This document shows, piece after piece, positions 1-8,607 of a stretch of DNA of 32,855 nucleotides. The DNA comes from Phycisphaerales bacterium (GTDB lineage: Bacteria; Planctomycetota; Phycisphaerae; Phycisphaerales; SM1A02). Location: assembly GCA_028823105.1 (NCBI GenBank), contig JAPKCC010000031.1, positions 1 through 32,855 on the forward strand, in the 5' to 3' direction. Within the stretch, counting starts at the first letter, position 1. Each line of letters begins with the position of its first letter. The notes below the pieces were generated by a model. It saw only the letters and a list, made by a program, of their open reading frames with translations. It was not told the DNA's origin and made no database searches. The position numbers and the translations under genes were made by a program.

Positions 1-141
1 TGGGGAAACACCCCCGACTGCGGCTCGGTTGGTGATAACCAGAGACCGTCTGTACCCGAGCATTTTGAGAACACCGAGGCTCACTCTTTTTGACACCGTT
101 TCCAAATGCGAAGAGGGTTGCGCTCCCGCTATTCACCACGA

Positions 142-173
142 AACGACCCCCTCCTTGAACGGAGGGGGTCGTT
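142..173. terminator. Strong hairpin, likely transcription terminator
   Basis: A perfect 13-bp stem (142-154 pairs with 161-173) encloses a 6-nt loop. It lies 93 bp beyond the stop codon of the minus-strand DUF2200 gene. Neither side has a long T run: the plus side continues gtctttctc and the minus side tcgtgg. It may act in both directions, also closing a plus-strand unit that starts left of the window. The cgacccc/ggggtcg core recurs in the hairpin at 25949-25974. Confidence 0.65.
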
Positions 174-265
174 GTCTTTCTCGGTGGCGCAGGCATCGAT
201 TCGAGCGTTCCGACCCGGTATGCGCCGTGCCGCCGTCATGCCGTTCGTCGAACGAATGATCCGTG

Positions 266-634
266 CTACCCGGTCCGGAGGATCTTCTCCATCTTGCGGC
301 CCTTCGCGAGTTCATCCACGAGCTTGTCGAGGTACCTGACCTGTCTGGTGAGTGGATTCTCGATGTCTTCGATGCGGTAGCCACAGATGAGGCCCTTGAT
401 CAGTGGTGCGTTCGAGTTGATCCTGGCCTGCTTGAAGAAGGCCTCGAAGGTCGCTTCGGCCTCGATGAGTTTCTGGAGACGGTCGTCATCGAAGCCGGTC
501 AGCCAGTGGATCACCTGGTGCAGCTCTCCCTGGGTCCGGTCCTTCTTCTCGACCTTGTTGACGTAGTGGGGGTAGACCGATGCGAAGGTCATCTTCGCGA
601 TGCGTGCATCGTGCTCGGGGGTGGTCGTCGGCAT
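266..634 (-). CDS. DUF2200-family small cytoplasmic protein
   Basis: This 122-residue protein matches the DUF2200 family in length and pattern. An opening FASVYPHYVNKVEKK block is followed by HWLTGFDDDRL, the IKGLICGYRIEDIENP stretch, and a C-terminal RYLDKLVDELAKGRKMEKIL helix. No signal peptide or membrane segment is visible, so it should be cytoplasmic. The family has no established biochemical function that I know of. I chose the ATG at 634 because it begins the conserved region and has a GGAG Shine-Dalgarno about 8 nt upstream. The longer open frame reaching 787 has an arginine- and proline-rich, non-protein-like extension. Its 5' end overlaps the end of the next upstream minus-strand gene by 46 bp if that gene is read to its stop. 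The family assignment is confident. Confidence 0.85.
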   Translation of the reverse strand: MPTTTPEHDARIAKMTFASVYPHYVNKVEKKDRTQGELHQVIHWLTGFDDDRLQKLIEAEATFEAFFKQARINSNAPLIKGLICGYRIEDIENPLTRQVRYLDKLVDELAKGRKMEKILRTG

Positions 635-1068
635 GGGTCGTGCTCCGTTCGTGAGATCAACCGGTGGGACTCGACGGTACCTCGGCGATGATATGCGATG
701 ATATGCGATGGTCCGAGACTGCTCGGCCGGGGTGCATGGCAGTGCCGGCCGGTCGATCCCGAAGCGGCGGCGCCGCATTCCGGGCACTGCCGCGGTTCCG
801 GTTCCGCGTTCATCCAGTCCAGTCGATCATTGCAATGGCCGCAGCGGTTCGGGTCACGGGGACGGAGTCTTCCGACCCAGCACCATCGAAGTCCCGCCAG
901 AAAGATCGCCGGCAGGAAGACGAGCAAGCCGTACGTGTTCGCGTAGTACGCAAGGGATCCGATCTGGCACGTGAGGCCGGACGAGCGACCCAGGAATGGA
1001 ATCGCCATCGCGATCACCGCCGCGGTCGGCCACCACCAGTCCCGAAGCCGTAGGCGGAGCACGTCCAT
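589..1068 (-). CDS. Putative small membrane protein with zinc ribbon
   Basis: The 159-residue reading from the ATG at 1068 has two hydrophobic segments, roughly residues 10-27 (WWWPTAAVIAMAIPFLG) and 38-62 (SLAYYANTYGLLVFLPAIF). A CxxC...CxxC zinc ribbon follows (NRCGHC and QCPECG, about residues 75-99). Planctomycetes commonly encode short membrane proteins with such ribbons, but I do not know a function. The last 50 or so residues are rich in Arg, His and Ser and look poorly protein-like, so the true end may be earlier through a frameshift or sequence error. The frame is open upstream to 1398, but no start there has a good ribosome site. Its tail overlaps the DUF2200 start. Coding status is moderate, function unknown. 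Confidence 0.45.
   Translation of the reverse strand: MDVLRLRLRDWWWPTAAVIAMAIPFLGRSSGLTCQIGSLAYYANTYGLLVFLPAIFLAGLRWCWVGRLRPRDPNRCGHCNDRLDWMNAEPEPRQCPECGAAASGSTGRHCHAPRPSSLGPSHIIAYHRRGTVESHRLISRTEHDPCRRPPPSTMHASRR
685..710 (+). repeat. Tandem 10-bp repeat (2.6 units)
   Basis: The unit gcgatgatat occurs at 685-694 and 695-704, followed by a partial gcgatg to 710. It lies 51-76 bp upstream of the DUF2200 start on the minus strand, inside the doubtful tail of the zinc-ribbon gene. A 10-bp period equals about one helical turn, so a protein-binding array is conceivable, but simple slippage is equally likely. Confidence 0.7.
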
Positions 1069-1456
1069 GGGATCGCGACAATCGAAGTTGGGAGGTTGTA
1101 TTGGCAACGCATCCTCTCCGAACCGTCGGGCGGAGCGTCCACCCTCGTCTGGAGGGATTCTAGTTCGGACCGCAGGTGGTGCTTCTTCGATTCTCCGCAC
1201 CTTCATCGTCTTTGTGACGTCAGTACGACACTTTTGGCGCCTCATACGCGACCATTCAGGAACATCCGCCACGTCAGCGTTTGAGAGAGGTTTCTCCGAC
1301 CCAGGAGGGGGCCAATCATGGTCGCGCCCGGGCCCAGATGCCCAGAGCGTCTTGGGTTGAGGGACGGCAGATTGAATGCCATAGACCGTTGGAACCAAGA
1401 TCCTGCGGGCTCGTCAGCGAGATCACCCGACCCGTGAGAAACGCTATGCTCCGTCT
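1069..1456. other. Stretch without a confident gene
   Basis: The minus-strand frame stays open through this 388-bp region, but the translation lacks domain-like character and no start has a convincing ribosome site. The right end should hold the promoter of the metal operon. A TATGCT hexamer at 1445-1450 lies 6 nt before the GTG at 1457. No clear -35 box was found, and no riboswitch or operator was recognised. Confidence 0.4.
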
Positions 1457-1921
1457 GTGAAGATTTTGGCCCATGGATTTCCTGTGCCGGTGTTTGCGCT
1501 GCTCCTCGCGACGGCGTTGGCATCGCGCGGGCCCGCTTCGATCCTATTCGCCGGCGATGTCCACGCCAACATCCATCATCATGACGGATCGTTGCATCCC
1601 CACGGCCACTCGCATCTCGAATCCGAAGGTACTCCGAGCGATTGTGGCTCGCACGACTTTCCCTGTGCGGGTGATTGCTTCGACGAGGACCACTGTTGCT
1701 GCCATGGGCACCATCATGACTGCGGTATTGGCAGCGATGCGCTTTACGCCCGGGAGCGAGATTCGGTACCGACACCGGCCACGATCGCATCATCGGCCGA
1801 TGCAAATCGACTGTGGCGGATGTTGCGGATGTCGCGTGCGCAACGGCACTTCAGGCCGCATACTCGTGGGCGACCGCCGGATTTCTTGATCCAACTCCGA
1901 ACACTTGTGCTGTTGACCTAG
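1457..1921 (+). CDS. Secreted His/Cys-rich protein, first gene of metal operon
   Basis: The 154-residue protein starts at GTG. A hydrophobic N-terminal segment (about residues 8-24) looks like a signal peptide or anchor. Two metal-ligand clusters follow: a His-rich stretch at residues 36-53 (HANIHHHDGSLHPHGHSH) and a Cys/His stretch at 74-89 (CFDEDHCCCHGHHHDC). The C-terminal third is basic and unremarkable. I do not recognise a named family. Position directly before a CzcCBA-type pump and ligand density suggest a periplasmic metal buffer or sensor-like accessory, which is inference. No Shine-Dalgarno precedes the GTG, while a TATGCT box ends 6 nt upstream, so a leaderless message is possible. 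A shifted ATG at 1473 opens a different, less protein-like frame. Confidence 0.65.
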   Translation: MKILAHGFPVPVFALLLATALASRGPASILFAGDVHANIHHHDGSLHPHGHSHLESEGTPSDCGSHDFPCAGDCFDEDHCCCHGHHHDCGIGSDALYARERDSVPTPATIASSADANRLWRMLRMSRAQRHFRPHTRGRPPDFLIQLRTLVLLT

Positions 1922-2018
1922 ATCCGGCTGGTTACCCCCGTCGTGCTATCACGTGCGCTACGCGCACCTGAGGCCTGATCGGTCTGCCTCACCCCGTTCG
2001 GAGTATTCCACCTTGCTG

Positions 2019-3449
2019 ATGAACCCATCCCGGCCCGCGGTCGCCCTTGCGGGCGCCATCGTGATGCTCGCGGGCTGTCAGAGCTATGAACCCAAACCGC
2101 TCGACCTCGCGTCTCACCGAGATATGTGGTCGGCTCGATTGCCGGGTGATGAGCCGGTGCGGGCGTTCGCCGAACGGCTGGCGGGATCTGGTCAACCCAG
2201 TGTCTTCGATCCCTCTGATGGGTTGAGCCTTGCCGAAGGCGAGCTGGTCGCGCTGGTGTACAACCCTGACCTGCGGCTTGCCCGCCTCCGTGCCGGCATC
2301 AGCGCGGCCACCGCGGATCACGCCGGTCTTTGGGATGATCCGCAACTGACGGTCGATTTCCTCCAGGTCACCGAGAGCATTCCGAATCCATACTTCATCA
2401 CTCCGGGTCTTGCGTTCACGATTCCAATCTCGGGTCGCCTCGACGCCGAGAAGGAGCGTGCGGATGCGGTGCTCGCAGCCGAGTTGACACGGGTGGCAGA
2501 GGTGGAGTGGGCGGTTCGGATTGAAGTCCGCCAGGCTTGGCTCCGCTGGTCTGCCGCGAAGATGCATGCCGAGCAGACCGAGCAGCTTCTTGCGTCGATC
2601 GAGTCGCTCGTGGGATCAACCTCGCGGCTTGCCGAAGCCGGCGAGATGCTGCAGACCGAAGCAGCGTTGTTCACCATTGAACGAGCGAGTCAATCGCGAG
2701 TACTCCTGAAGTTTCGTGGCGATGCGGCTGAGGCTGAGCAGCGGTTGCGATCACTGCTCGGAGTCTCACCGGATGCGCCACTCGAACTCCAGTCGACGTT
2801 GGTCGCGACCGCGGATCCCGACCAGCCAACGGCGGACGCTGCCGCCGAGCGGAATCTCACGTTGGTGCGGCTCCGAGACGAGTACGAGGTTGCGGAGCGG
2901 ACGCTCTATCGCGAGGTCCGGGAGCAATACCCGGATTTGACGATTGGGCCGCTCGCCGATTTTGACCAAGGGCAGAAGATGCTTGGTTTCTCTTTGGCGC
3001 TTCCGATACCCATCTTGAACGCCAACAAGCAGGGCATTGCAGAGGCGATCGCTGAGCGCGAACTCGCACGAGCGGCTTTCGAGACCGAGTACGATCGACT
3101 TGTTGGTTCACTCGCAGCGACGCAGGTTCGGATCGAAACGCTGCGTGAGCAACGGAATCTCATCGAGTCTGAGATCGCGCCATTGGTAGACCGCCAGCTC
3201 GGCGATGCCCAGCGGCTGCTGGGGCTCGGTGAGGGCGGGGGGCTCATTCTCCTGGAAAGTCTGTCGCGGGTCGGGCAGACACGGATGGAACTCATCGAGA
3301 CGCGGTTGGCCGAATCGCTCGCAGAGTCAGAATTGTCCCATCTCCTCGGTCCGCCCTCGCCGTCGATCGAAACAAGTGAAAACCCCACCGATCAGCACGC
3401 CACCACCGCAGGCCACGCCGGCTCGCGCCTCCCCAAGGTGACCCCATGA
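2019..3449 (+). CDS. Outer-membrane efflux lipoprotein, TolC/CzcC/CusC type
   Basis: The 476-residue product is the outer-membrane channel subunit of a tripartite heavy-metal efflux pump. The start at 2019 gives a short signal peptide ending in a lipobox (MLAGC, Cys20), as in CusC-type channels. The frame is open 22 codons further upstream, but that part would displace the signal. The body carries the two repeated long alpha-helical blocks of the outer membrane efflux family, with Ala/Glu/Arg-rich heptads around residues 130-260 and 330-450 and a GFSLALPIPILNANK strand segment. The C-terminal tail contains several His residues. Its stop overlaps the ATG of the adaptor gene (ATGA, 3446-3449), which implies translational coupling. 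Metal specificity cannot be read from this subunit. Confidence 0.88.
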   Translation: MNPSRPAVALAGAIVMLAGCQSYEPKPLDLASHRDMWSARLPGDEPVRAFAERLAGSGQPSVFDPSDGLSLAEGELVALVYNPDLRLARLRAGISAATADHAGLWDDPQLTVDFLQVTESIPNPYFITPGLAFTIPISGRLDAEKERADAVLAAELTRVAEVEWAVRIEVRQAWLRWSAAKMHAEQTEQLLASIESLVGSTSRLAEAGEMLQTEAALFTIERASQSRVLLKFRGDAAEAEQRLRSLLGVSPDAPLELQSTLVATADPDQPTADAAAERNLTLVRLRDEYEVAERTLYREVREQYPDLTIGPLADFDQGQKMLGFSLALPIPILNANKQGIAEAIAERELARAAFETEYDRLVGSLAATQVRIETLREQRNLIESEIAPLVDRQLGDAQRLLGLGEGGGLILLESLSRVGQTRMELIETRLAESLAESELSHLLGPPSPSIETSENPTDQHATTAGHAGSRLPKVTP

Positions 3450-4846
3450 CTACACAGACCAGACAGACCACACATATCAAACGACTCAAAACCGCAATGG
3501 CAATCGCGAGTGTCTCTCTGACGATGCTCCATTCAGGCTGCATTCAGGAACCACCGCAAAGCACCGGGCCGGATCAGGATGAGGCTGGCTCGGCGGACAC
3601 CAACCGGATCGACATCCCGGCGACCGTTCGCAGCAACCTCGGCATCACCTTCGTCAGTGTGGAACGTCGTCGCGTCGACAGCACGATTCGTGTGCCCGGA
3701 GCCTTCGAGCTCCAGCCTCGCGCCCGCCGTGAATACCGCATGACGCTCTCGGGCGAAGTCCGTCTCGAAGTCGACCAGTACCAGCAGATCGAGGCGGGCG
3801 ATGTGCTCTACCGTTTTCGCTCGCCGCGGTGGCCGGAGCTGCAGCACGAGATCATCATGGGCGAGCAAGATATTGAAACCGCGCTCGCGGAAATTGATGT
3901 TGTTCGAGCTCGGATCAGTGAGTCAGAGCGCCGGCTCGCCCTCACTCGTGATCGATTGTCTTCGCTCTCCGACGCGGAGATCCGTAACGCAGATCTTGAA
4001 GCACAGGCCGCGGAGATTGAGGCAAGCCTCCCGCGGATCGGCGCCGAGCTTCGCCAAGCTGAGACAAAGCTGGCCAATGCGCACCGTACTCGTGAACATG
4101 CGCTGCACCGAGCGTCAGCCGCGACCGGGATCGACGAGTCTCAGCTTTCCCAAGAGATTGAGCACGACGGGCAGATGCTCCCTTCCTATCGAAGGATCGA
4201 TTGGATCGAAGTCCGTGCCTCCGAATCCGGCGTGGTCGAAACACTTGCGTTGACCGATGGCGCATTCGCCGATTCCCCGTCGCTGGTGGTCTCAACGATC
4301 GACCCCACTCAGGTTCGATTCCGCGCGATCGCACTCCAGGCGGATCTCGTTCGGCTCGGCACCGCGGAAACCGGTCGAATCGTGCCCCCGACCACGCCCG
4401 GCATTCCGATCGGAGATGGCGTTGATTCCTCCATTATGATCGGGCTCGAAGCGCATCCCGAGCAGCGGACCGTCACGCTTCTCGCAACTCCCGTGGAGAG
4501 CAGGGCATGGATCAGACCGGGTGTATCCGCATTCCTCGAAGTTGTTGCTGAGACGACCGAACGCCCGGCGCTTGCCATCCCTCGTTCCGCGATCGTCAAG
4601 GACGGCATCACGCACGTCTTCTTCCGCCGTGACCCGAAAGACCCCAACAAAGCGATTCGAGTCGAGGCTGACATGGGCGTCGATGACGGACGCTGGGTCG
4701 CGATCAATAGTGGCCTCTCACTCCAAGACGAAGTCGTTCTCGACGGCGCATTCGAGCTCAAGCTGGCAACCCAGCAAAGCGGCGTGATGCAAAAGGGCGG
4801 CCACTTCCACGCCGACGGCACCTTCCATGAAGAAACCGATGAATAG
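3446..4846 (+). CDS. Efflux RND periplasmic adaptor, CzcB/CusB type
   Basis: This 466-residue membrane-fusion protein links the inner-membrane pump to the TolC-like channel. It has an N-terminal signal with lipobox (LHSGC, Cys32), so it is probably an inner-membrane-anchored periplasmic lipoprotein. A first barrel-sandwich half (about residues 70-125, with VDQYQQIEAGDVLYRFRSP) is followed by a coiled-coil hairpin (about 130-225). The second half contains ASESGVVETLALTDGAF, and beta-barrel and membrane-proximal regions follow. The last 17 residues hold four histidines (GGHFHADGTFHEE), suggesting metal binding at the tail. The start overlaps the channel gene stop by 4 nt, and the pump gene begins 13 nt after its stop. 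Family and operon role are secure; the metal handled is not. Confidence 0.9.
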   Translation: MTTQTRQTTHIKRLKTAMAIASVSLTMLHSGCIQEPPQSTGPDQDEAGSADTNRIDIPATVRSNLGITFVSVERRRVDSTIRVPGAFELQPRARREYRMTLSGEVRLEVDQYQQIEAGDVLYRFRSPRWPELQHEIIMGEQDIETALAEIDVVRARISESERRLALTRDRLSSLSDAEIRNADLEAQAAEIEASLPRIGAELRQAETKLANAHRTREHALHRASAATGIDESQLSQEIEHDGQMLPSYRRIDWIEVRASESGVVETLALTDGAFADSPSLVVSTIDPTQVRFRAIALQADLVRLGTAETGRIVPPTTPGIPIGDGVDSSIMIGLEAHPEQRTVTLLATPVESRAWIRPGVSAFLEVVAETTERPALAIPRSAIVKDGITHVFFRRDPKDPNKAIRVEADMGVDDGRWVAINSGLSLQDEVVLDGAFELKLATQQSGVMQKGGHFHADGTFHEETDE

Positions 4847-4859
4847 GAACGAGAGATCA

Positions 4860-7800
4860 ATGCTGAAACGACTTATTCAGTTCTCGCTCGATCATGCAGC
4901 GCTGGTGCTCGTGCTCGCCGGTGTCCTGCTCGCGGTCGCGGCCTTCCGCCTGCCCCAGACGCCGGTCGACGTGTTCCCCGAGCTTAATGCGCCGACGGTC
5001 GTCATCATGACCGAGTCGCCCGGTCTCGCGGCCGACGAGGTTGAGCAGTATGTCAGCTTTCCCATCGAGACCTCGGTCAACGGCATCCCAGGCATCCGCC
5101 GTGTGCGCACGAGTAGTGCTATTGGGCTGTCCATCGCCTACGTCGAGTTCGACTGGGGTGTAGACATTTACCGCGCCAGGCAGCTCGTTTCCGAAAGGCT
5201 CGACACGGTTCGTGAGGAGTTGCCGGCCGACGCCCACGCCGAGATGACACCGATATCGAGCATCACGGGAGAGATCATGCTGCTTGCGGTCTCCGCGTCC
5301 GGCGGATCCGTCTCGCCATTGGAACTCCGGGCCTACGCCGAATACGACTTGCGGAACAAGCTGCTCACGATCCCAGGCGTGGCCCAGGTTTCGGTGATCG
5401 GCGGAGAGCTCCCCGAGTATCAGGTGCTCGTGCAACAAGAGAAGCTGAGACTGTACGACCTCAACATCGGCGATGTCATCGCCGCGGCAGGTGAGTCGCA
5501 CAGCACACTGAGCGCCGGGTATCTGCCCGATGTGGGCAGCCTCGAACTGCCCATCCGCCAGAGCGGCCGCGTGCGATCGGTCGCCGACATCGACGGGACA
5601 GTGATCAAGTACCACGGGGGTGCCCCAGTCACGATCGGTCAGGTCGCCGATGTCCGACTCGGCCCGGCACTCAAACGCGGCACCGGGGCTGAAGGCGGCC
5701 GTCCCGCGGTTGTCATGACCGTGCAGAAGGCGCCGGGAACCAACACGCTCATCATCACAGATGAAATCGATGCCATGCTCGATGTGCTCGAAGCGTCGCT
5801 CCCGGAAGGCGTGGAGATAAACCGGCAGATCTTTCGTCAATCGGACTTCATCAACCTGTCCGTGACCAATGTTGTTCATGCACTCCGAGACGCGGCGATC
5901 ATCGTGTCGATCATCCTAGTCCTTTTCTTGCTCAACATCCGCGCGACGATCATCACGCTCACAGCCCTGCCGCTCTCGCTGGCGGTCGGCCTGCTCGCCC
6001 TCGATTGGATGGGCGAGACAATCAATGTCATGACCCTTGGCGGGCTTGCGATCGCCGTGGGTAGCCTCGTGGATGATGCGATTATCGATGTCGAAAATGT
6101 GTTGCGCCGAATGAAGCAGAACGCGGCCAAGCCCGAGGAGGAGCGACAGCCCAAGCTGAAGGTTATCTTCGACGCGAGCAATGAGATCCGCCCAGCGATG
6201 GTGTTCGCGACCATCATTATCGCCTTGGTTTTCCTGCCGCTGATGTTTCTCGAGGGGATCGAGGGCCGGTTTTTCCGCCCACTTGGCATCGCGTTTGTCG
6301 TGTCGATCGTTGCATCGCTCGCCGTCGCGCTCACCGTGACGCCGGCGATGTGTCGTTACCTGCTACACGCCCAGCCAAGCAAGCGGGAGTCGTCGGACGG
6401 CTTCCTCGTCCGGTTCCTCAAGCGTTTGTACGAGCCAAGCGTACGACTGGCAGTTCGTCTTCGGGTGTGGGTTCTTTCACTGGCAGGCGTCGCGACGGCC
6501 CTCGCGATCGCGCTCGCCTCGACGTTCGGGACCTCATTCCTGCCTGAGTTCCAGGAGGGCACCTTCACGGTTTTCCTCAGCGCACCGCCCGGAACCTCGC
6601 TCGTCGCGAGCGACCGCATGGCTTCGTCAGTTGAGAAGCAACTTCTCCTCGTCGACGGCGTCAGGAGTGTTACGCGGCGCACTGGACGCGCCGAACGCGA
6701 CGAGCACGCCGAGCCAGTCAGCAACTCTGAGATCGAGATCACGGTCCTTCCTGGTCATGACAACATCGTCGTCCGCGAGCAGATCTCGGAGATCCTCGAT
6801 CGCGTGCCCGGCATCACCACAAGCATCGGCCAACCGATTGAGCATCGCCTAAGCCACATCCTCTCGGGCACGCCCGCGGCCATCGCGATCAGCGTCTACG
6901 GTGACGATCTCGATGTGCTGCGGATGATCGCCAAGGAGATCGAGACGACGCTCAAACCGCTCCCTGGTGCCCGCGATGTTGCGGCCAATCGCGAGGTCAT
7001 GATCCAGTCGTTGCCCGTCGAGTACCAACCCACCGAGCTCGCGGCTTACGGGCTGACGCCCCGCTCGGCTTCGGAGCAGGTCCGTAACGCGATCTTCGGC
7101 GTCAAAGTCGCGGAGGTGAACGAGGGCGTCCGGCGCTACTCGCTTGTGGTGAGACTCGAAGACCAGGCGCGGGGCACTGTCCGCGATCTCAAGAACCTCG
7201 TGCTACAAGGCATGGGCGGCGCCCTGGTACGCCTCGGCGAAGTTGCGGTGATCGGCCCGGAGATGGCATCCAATCTCATCGTTCGCGAGAATGCCCAGCG
7301 GAAAGCGGTGGTGTCGTTGAACGTCGCCAAAGGATCGAATCTCGGGCACCTCATCGCGCAAGTGCGCGATCGTGTCGATCCGATCGTGCAGAAACATGGC
7401 TATAGCGTGAAGTACGGCGGGCAGTTCGAGGCTCAGCAGTCCGCCAGCCGGACCATCATGCTCTTCAGCGGGCTTGTTGTGCTGATCATGGTCGTACTGC
7501 TTCATCTCGCGATCGGTTCGCTGCGGGTGTCGCTGCTCGTACTGGTCAACCTCCCGCTCGCCCTCATTGGGGGCATTCTGGCGATCTTTCTATCCGAGTC
7601 GCCCAACCCAATTGCCAACGCCGCGGCCTTGTTCGGCATTGGAAGTTACATCGCCCCGGTCATCTCGATCGCGAGCCTTGTTGGGTTCATCACGCTGTTC
7701 GGGATTGCCGTTCGCAACGGCATCCTGCTGGTCAATCACTACAAGCACCTGATGACGGAAGAAGGAGTACCCATGCACGAGGCCATCGTGCAAGGGTCGA

Positions 7801-8024
7801 TGGAACGGCTCGTACCGATTCTCATGACTGCGCTCACCGCGGCCTTGGCCCTCATCCCGATCATTCTCAAGGGTGATAAACCGGGCAATGAGATCCTGGC
7901 TCCGCTGTCGGTGGTTATCCTCGGCGGTCTACTCACTTCGACATTTCTAAACCTCATCGTTGTACCGGCGGGCTACGCCGCCATCCACCGTCTCAAGATT
8001 GCGACCCGTGCCGGGCGCGACTAG
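4860..8024 (+). CDS. Heavy-metal efflux RND pump, CzcA/CusA family
   Basis: The 1054-residue inner-membrane proton-driven transporter has normal length for the HME-RND family. It shows the N-terminal transmembrane helix (about 10-30), two large periplasmic loops (about 31-335 and 525-855) and two sets of transmembrane helices. The helix-4 signature reads AIAVGSLVDDAIIDVEN, with Asp405, Asp406, Asp410 and Glu412. The DFG aspartate of classical CzcA is replaced by AVG, as in pumps outside the Zn/Co/Cd-type CzcA group. The periplasmic stretch RTGRAERDEHAEPV and the later GQPIEHRLSHILSG block are typical of this family. ATG 4860 is preferred over the upstream in-frame ATGs because GAGAG lies about 6 nt before it and the protein begins MLKRLIQFSL as relatives do. 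The substrate metal is unknown. Confidence 0.93.
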   Translation: MLKRLIQFSLDHAALVLVLAGVLLAVAAFRLPQTPVDVFPELNAPTVVIMTESPGLAADEVEQYVSFPIETSVNGIPGIRRVRTSSAIGLSIAYVEFDWGVDIYRARQLVSERLDTVREELPADAHAEMTPISSITGEIMLLAVSASGGSVSPLELRAYAEYDLRNKLLTIPGVAQVSVIGGELPEYQVLVQQEKLRLYDLNIGDVIAAAGESHSTLSAGYLPDVGSLELPIRQSGRVRSVADIDGTVIKYHGGAPVTIGQVADVRLGPALKRGTGAEGGRPAVVMTVQKAPGTNTLIITDEIDAMLDVLEASLPEGVEINRQIFRQSDFINLSVTNVVHALRDAAIIVSIILVLFLLNIRATIITLTALPLSLAVGLLALDWMGETINVMTLGGLAIAVGSLVDDAIIDVENVLRRMKQNAAKPEEERQPKLKVIFDASNEIRPAMVFATIIIALVFLPLMFLEGIEGRFFRPLGIAFVVSIVASLAVALTVTPAMCRYLLHAQPSKRESSDGFLVRFLKRLYEPSVRLAVRLRVWVLSLAGVATALAIALASTFGTSFLPEFQEGTFTVFLSAPPGTSLVASDRMASSVEKQLLLVDGVRSVTRRTGRAERDEHAEPVSNSEIEITVLPGHDNIVVREQISEILDRVPGITTSIGQPIEHRLSHILSGTPAAIAISVYGDDLDVLRMIAKEIETTLKPLPGARDVAANREVMIQSLPVEYQPTELAAYGLTPRSASEQVRNAIFGVKVAEVNEGVRRYSLVVRLEDQARGTVRDLKNLVLQGMGGALVRLGEVAVIGPEMASNLIVRENAQRKAVVSLNVAKGSNLGHLIAQVRDRVDPIVQKHGYSVKYGGQFEAQQSASRTIMLFSGLVVLIMVVLLHLAIGSLRVSLLVLVNLPLALIGGILAIFLSESPNPIANAAALFGIGSYIAPVISIASLVGFITLFGIAVRNGILLVNHYKHLMTEEGVPMHEAIVQGSMERLVPILMTALTAALALIPIILKGDKPGNEILAPLSVVILGGLLTSTFLNLIVVPAGYAAIHRLKIATRAGRD

Positions 8025-8064
8025 TTTCACCTGAACCCTTCGCACCTATGAAAGAGAGCAACCA

Positions 8065-8607
8065 ATGAAGACGAACTCGAATACCCCCCTTGGACTCACC
8101 CTGGCCGCCACTCTTGGCTTCATGGTCGCCGGCTGCGGCGAACCGAGTGAAGGCGACGCACATGGTCCCGAAACGGATAAGAGTCATGAAACGAGCGAAG
8201 ACAGTCATGTCCATGCCGATGGCTCGACCCACGCCGCCCACGAAGAAGAAGCGGCCGATGATCATGCTCACCATGACGACGAGGTCTCGCTCCCTTCAAC
8301 CATGATCGCCGACATGCAAGTTGAACTTGCTCAGGGCCACGGCGCGATCAAAGCCGGAGAAGAGAGTCACCTTGTTGTAAAACTGCCCTACAACGACAAC
8401 GGTGCGACTGTCATCCGAGCCTGGATCGGTACCGAAGATCGCACACTTTCGTTCGTTGGCAAAGGCGAGTACGCCTCCTCGCATGACGACTACGACATCC
8501 ACGCGATGGCACCGGACCCACTTCCCGAGAACGCCATGTGGTGGATCGAGATCGAGAATCCCGACGGCTCCAAGGGCCTTGGCTCCGCAACACCGATCAT
8601 GGAGTAG
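8065..8607 (+). CDS. His-rich lipoprotein, last gene of metal efflux operon
   Basis: The 180-residue protein has a signal peptide and lipobox (MVAGC, Cys24). An acidic His-rich linker follows at about residues 32-73, with HVHADGSTHAAH and DDHAHHDDE motifs. The C-terminal domain (about 80-180) is compact and beta-rich, with a LPYNDNGATVIRAWIGTEDR segment and a WWIEIENPDGSKGLGS ending. It starts 40 nt after the pump gene with a GAGAG ribosome site, so it belongs to the operon. A periplasmic metal-binding or metal-delivery role is inferred from composition and position; I know of no established function. The final 118 nt are duplicated 3675 bp downstream. This copy is the complete one. Confidence 0.8.
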   Translation: MKTNSNTPLGLTLAATLGFMVAGCGEPSEGDAHGPETDKSHETSEDSHVHADGSTHAAHEEEAADDHAHHDDEVSLPSTMIADMQVELAQGHGAIKAGEESHLVVKLPYNDNGATVIRAWIGTEDRTLSFVGKGEYASSHDDYDIHAMAPDPLPENAMWWIEIENPDGSKGLGSATPIME

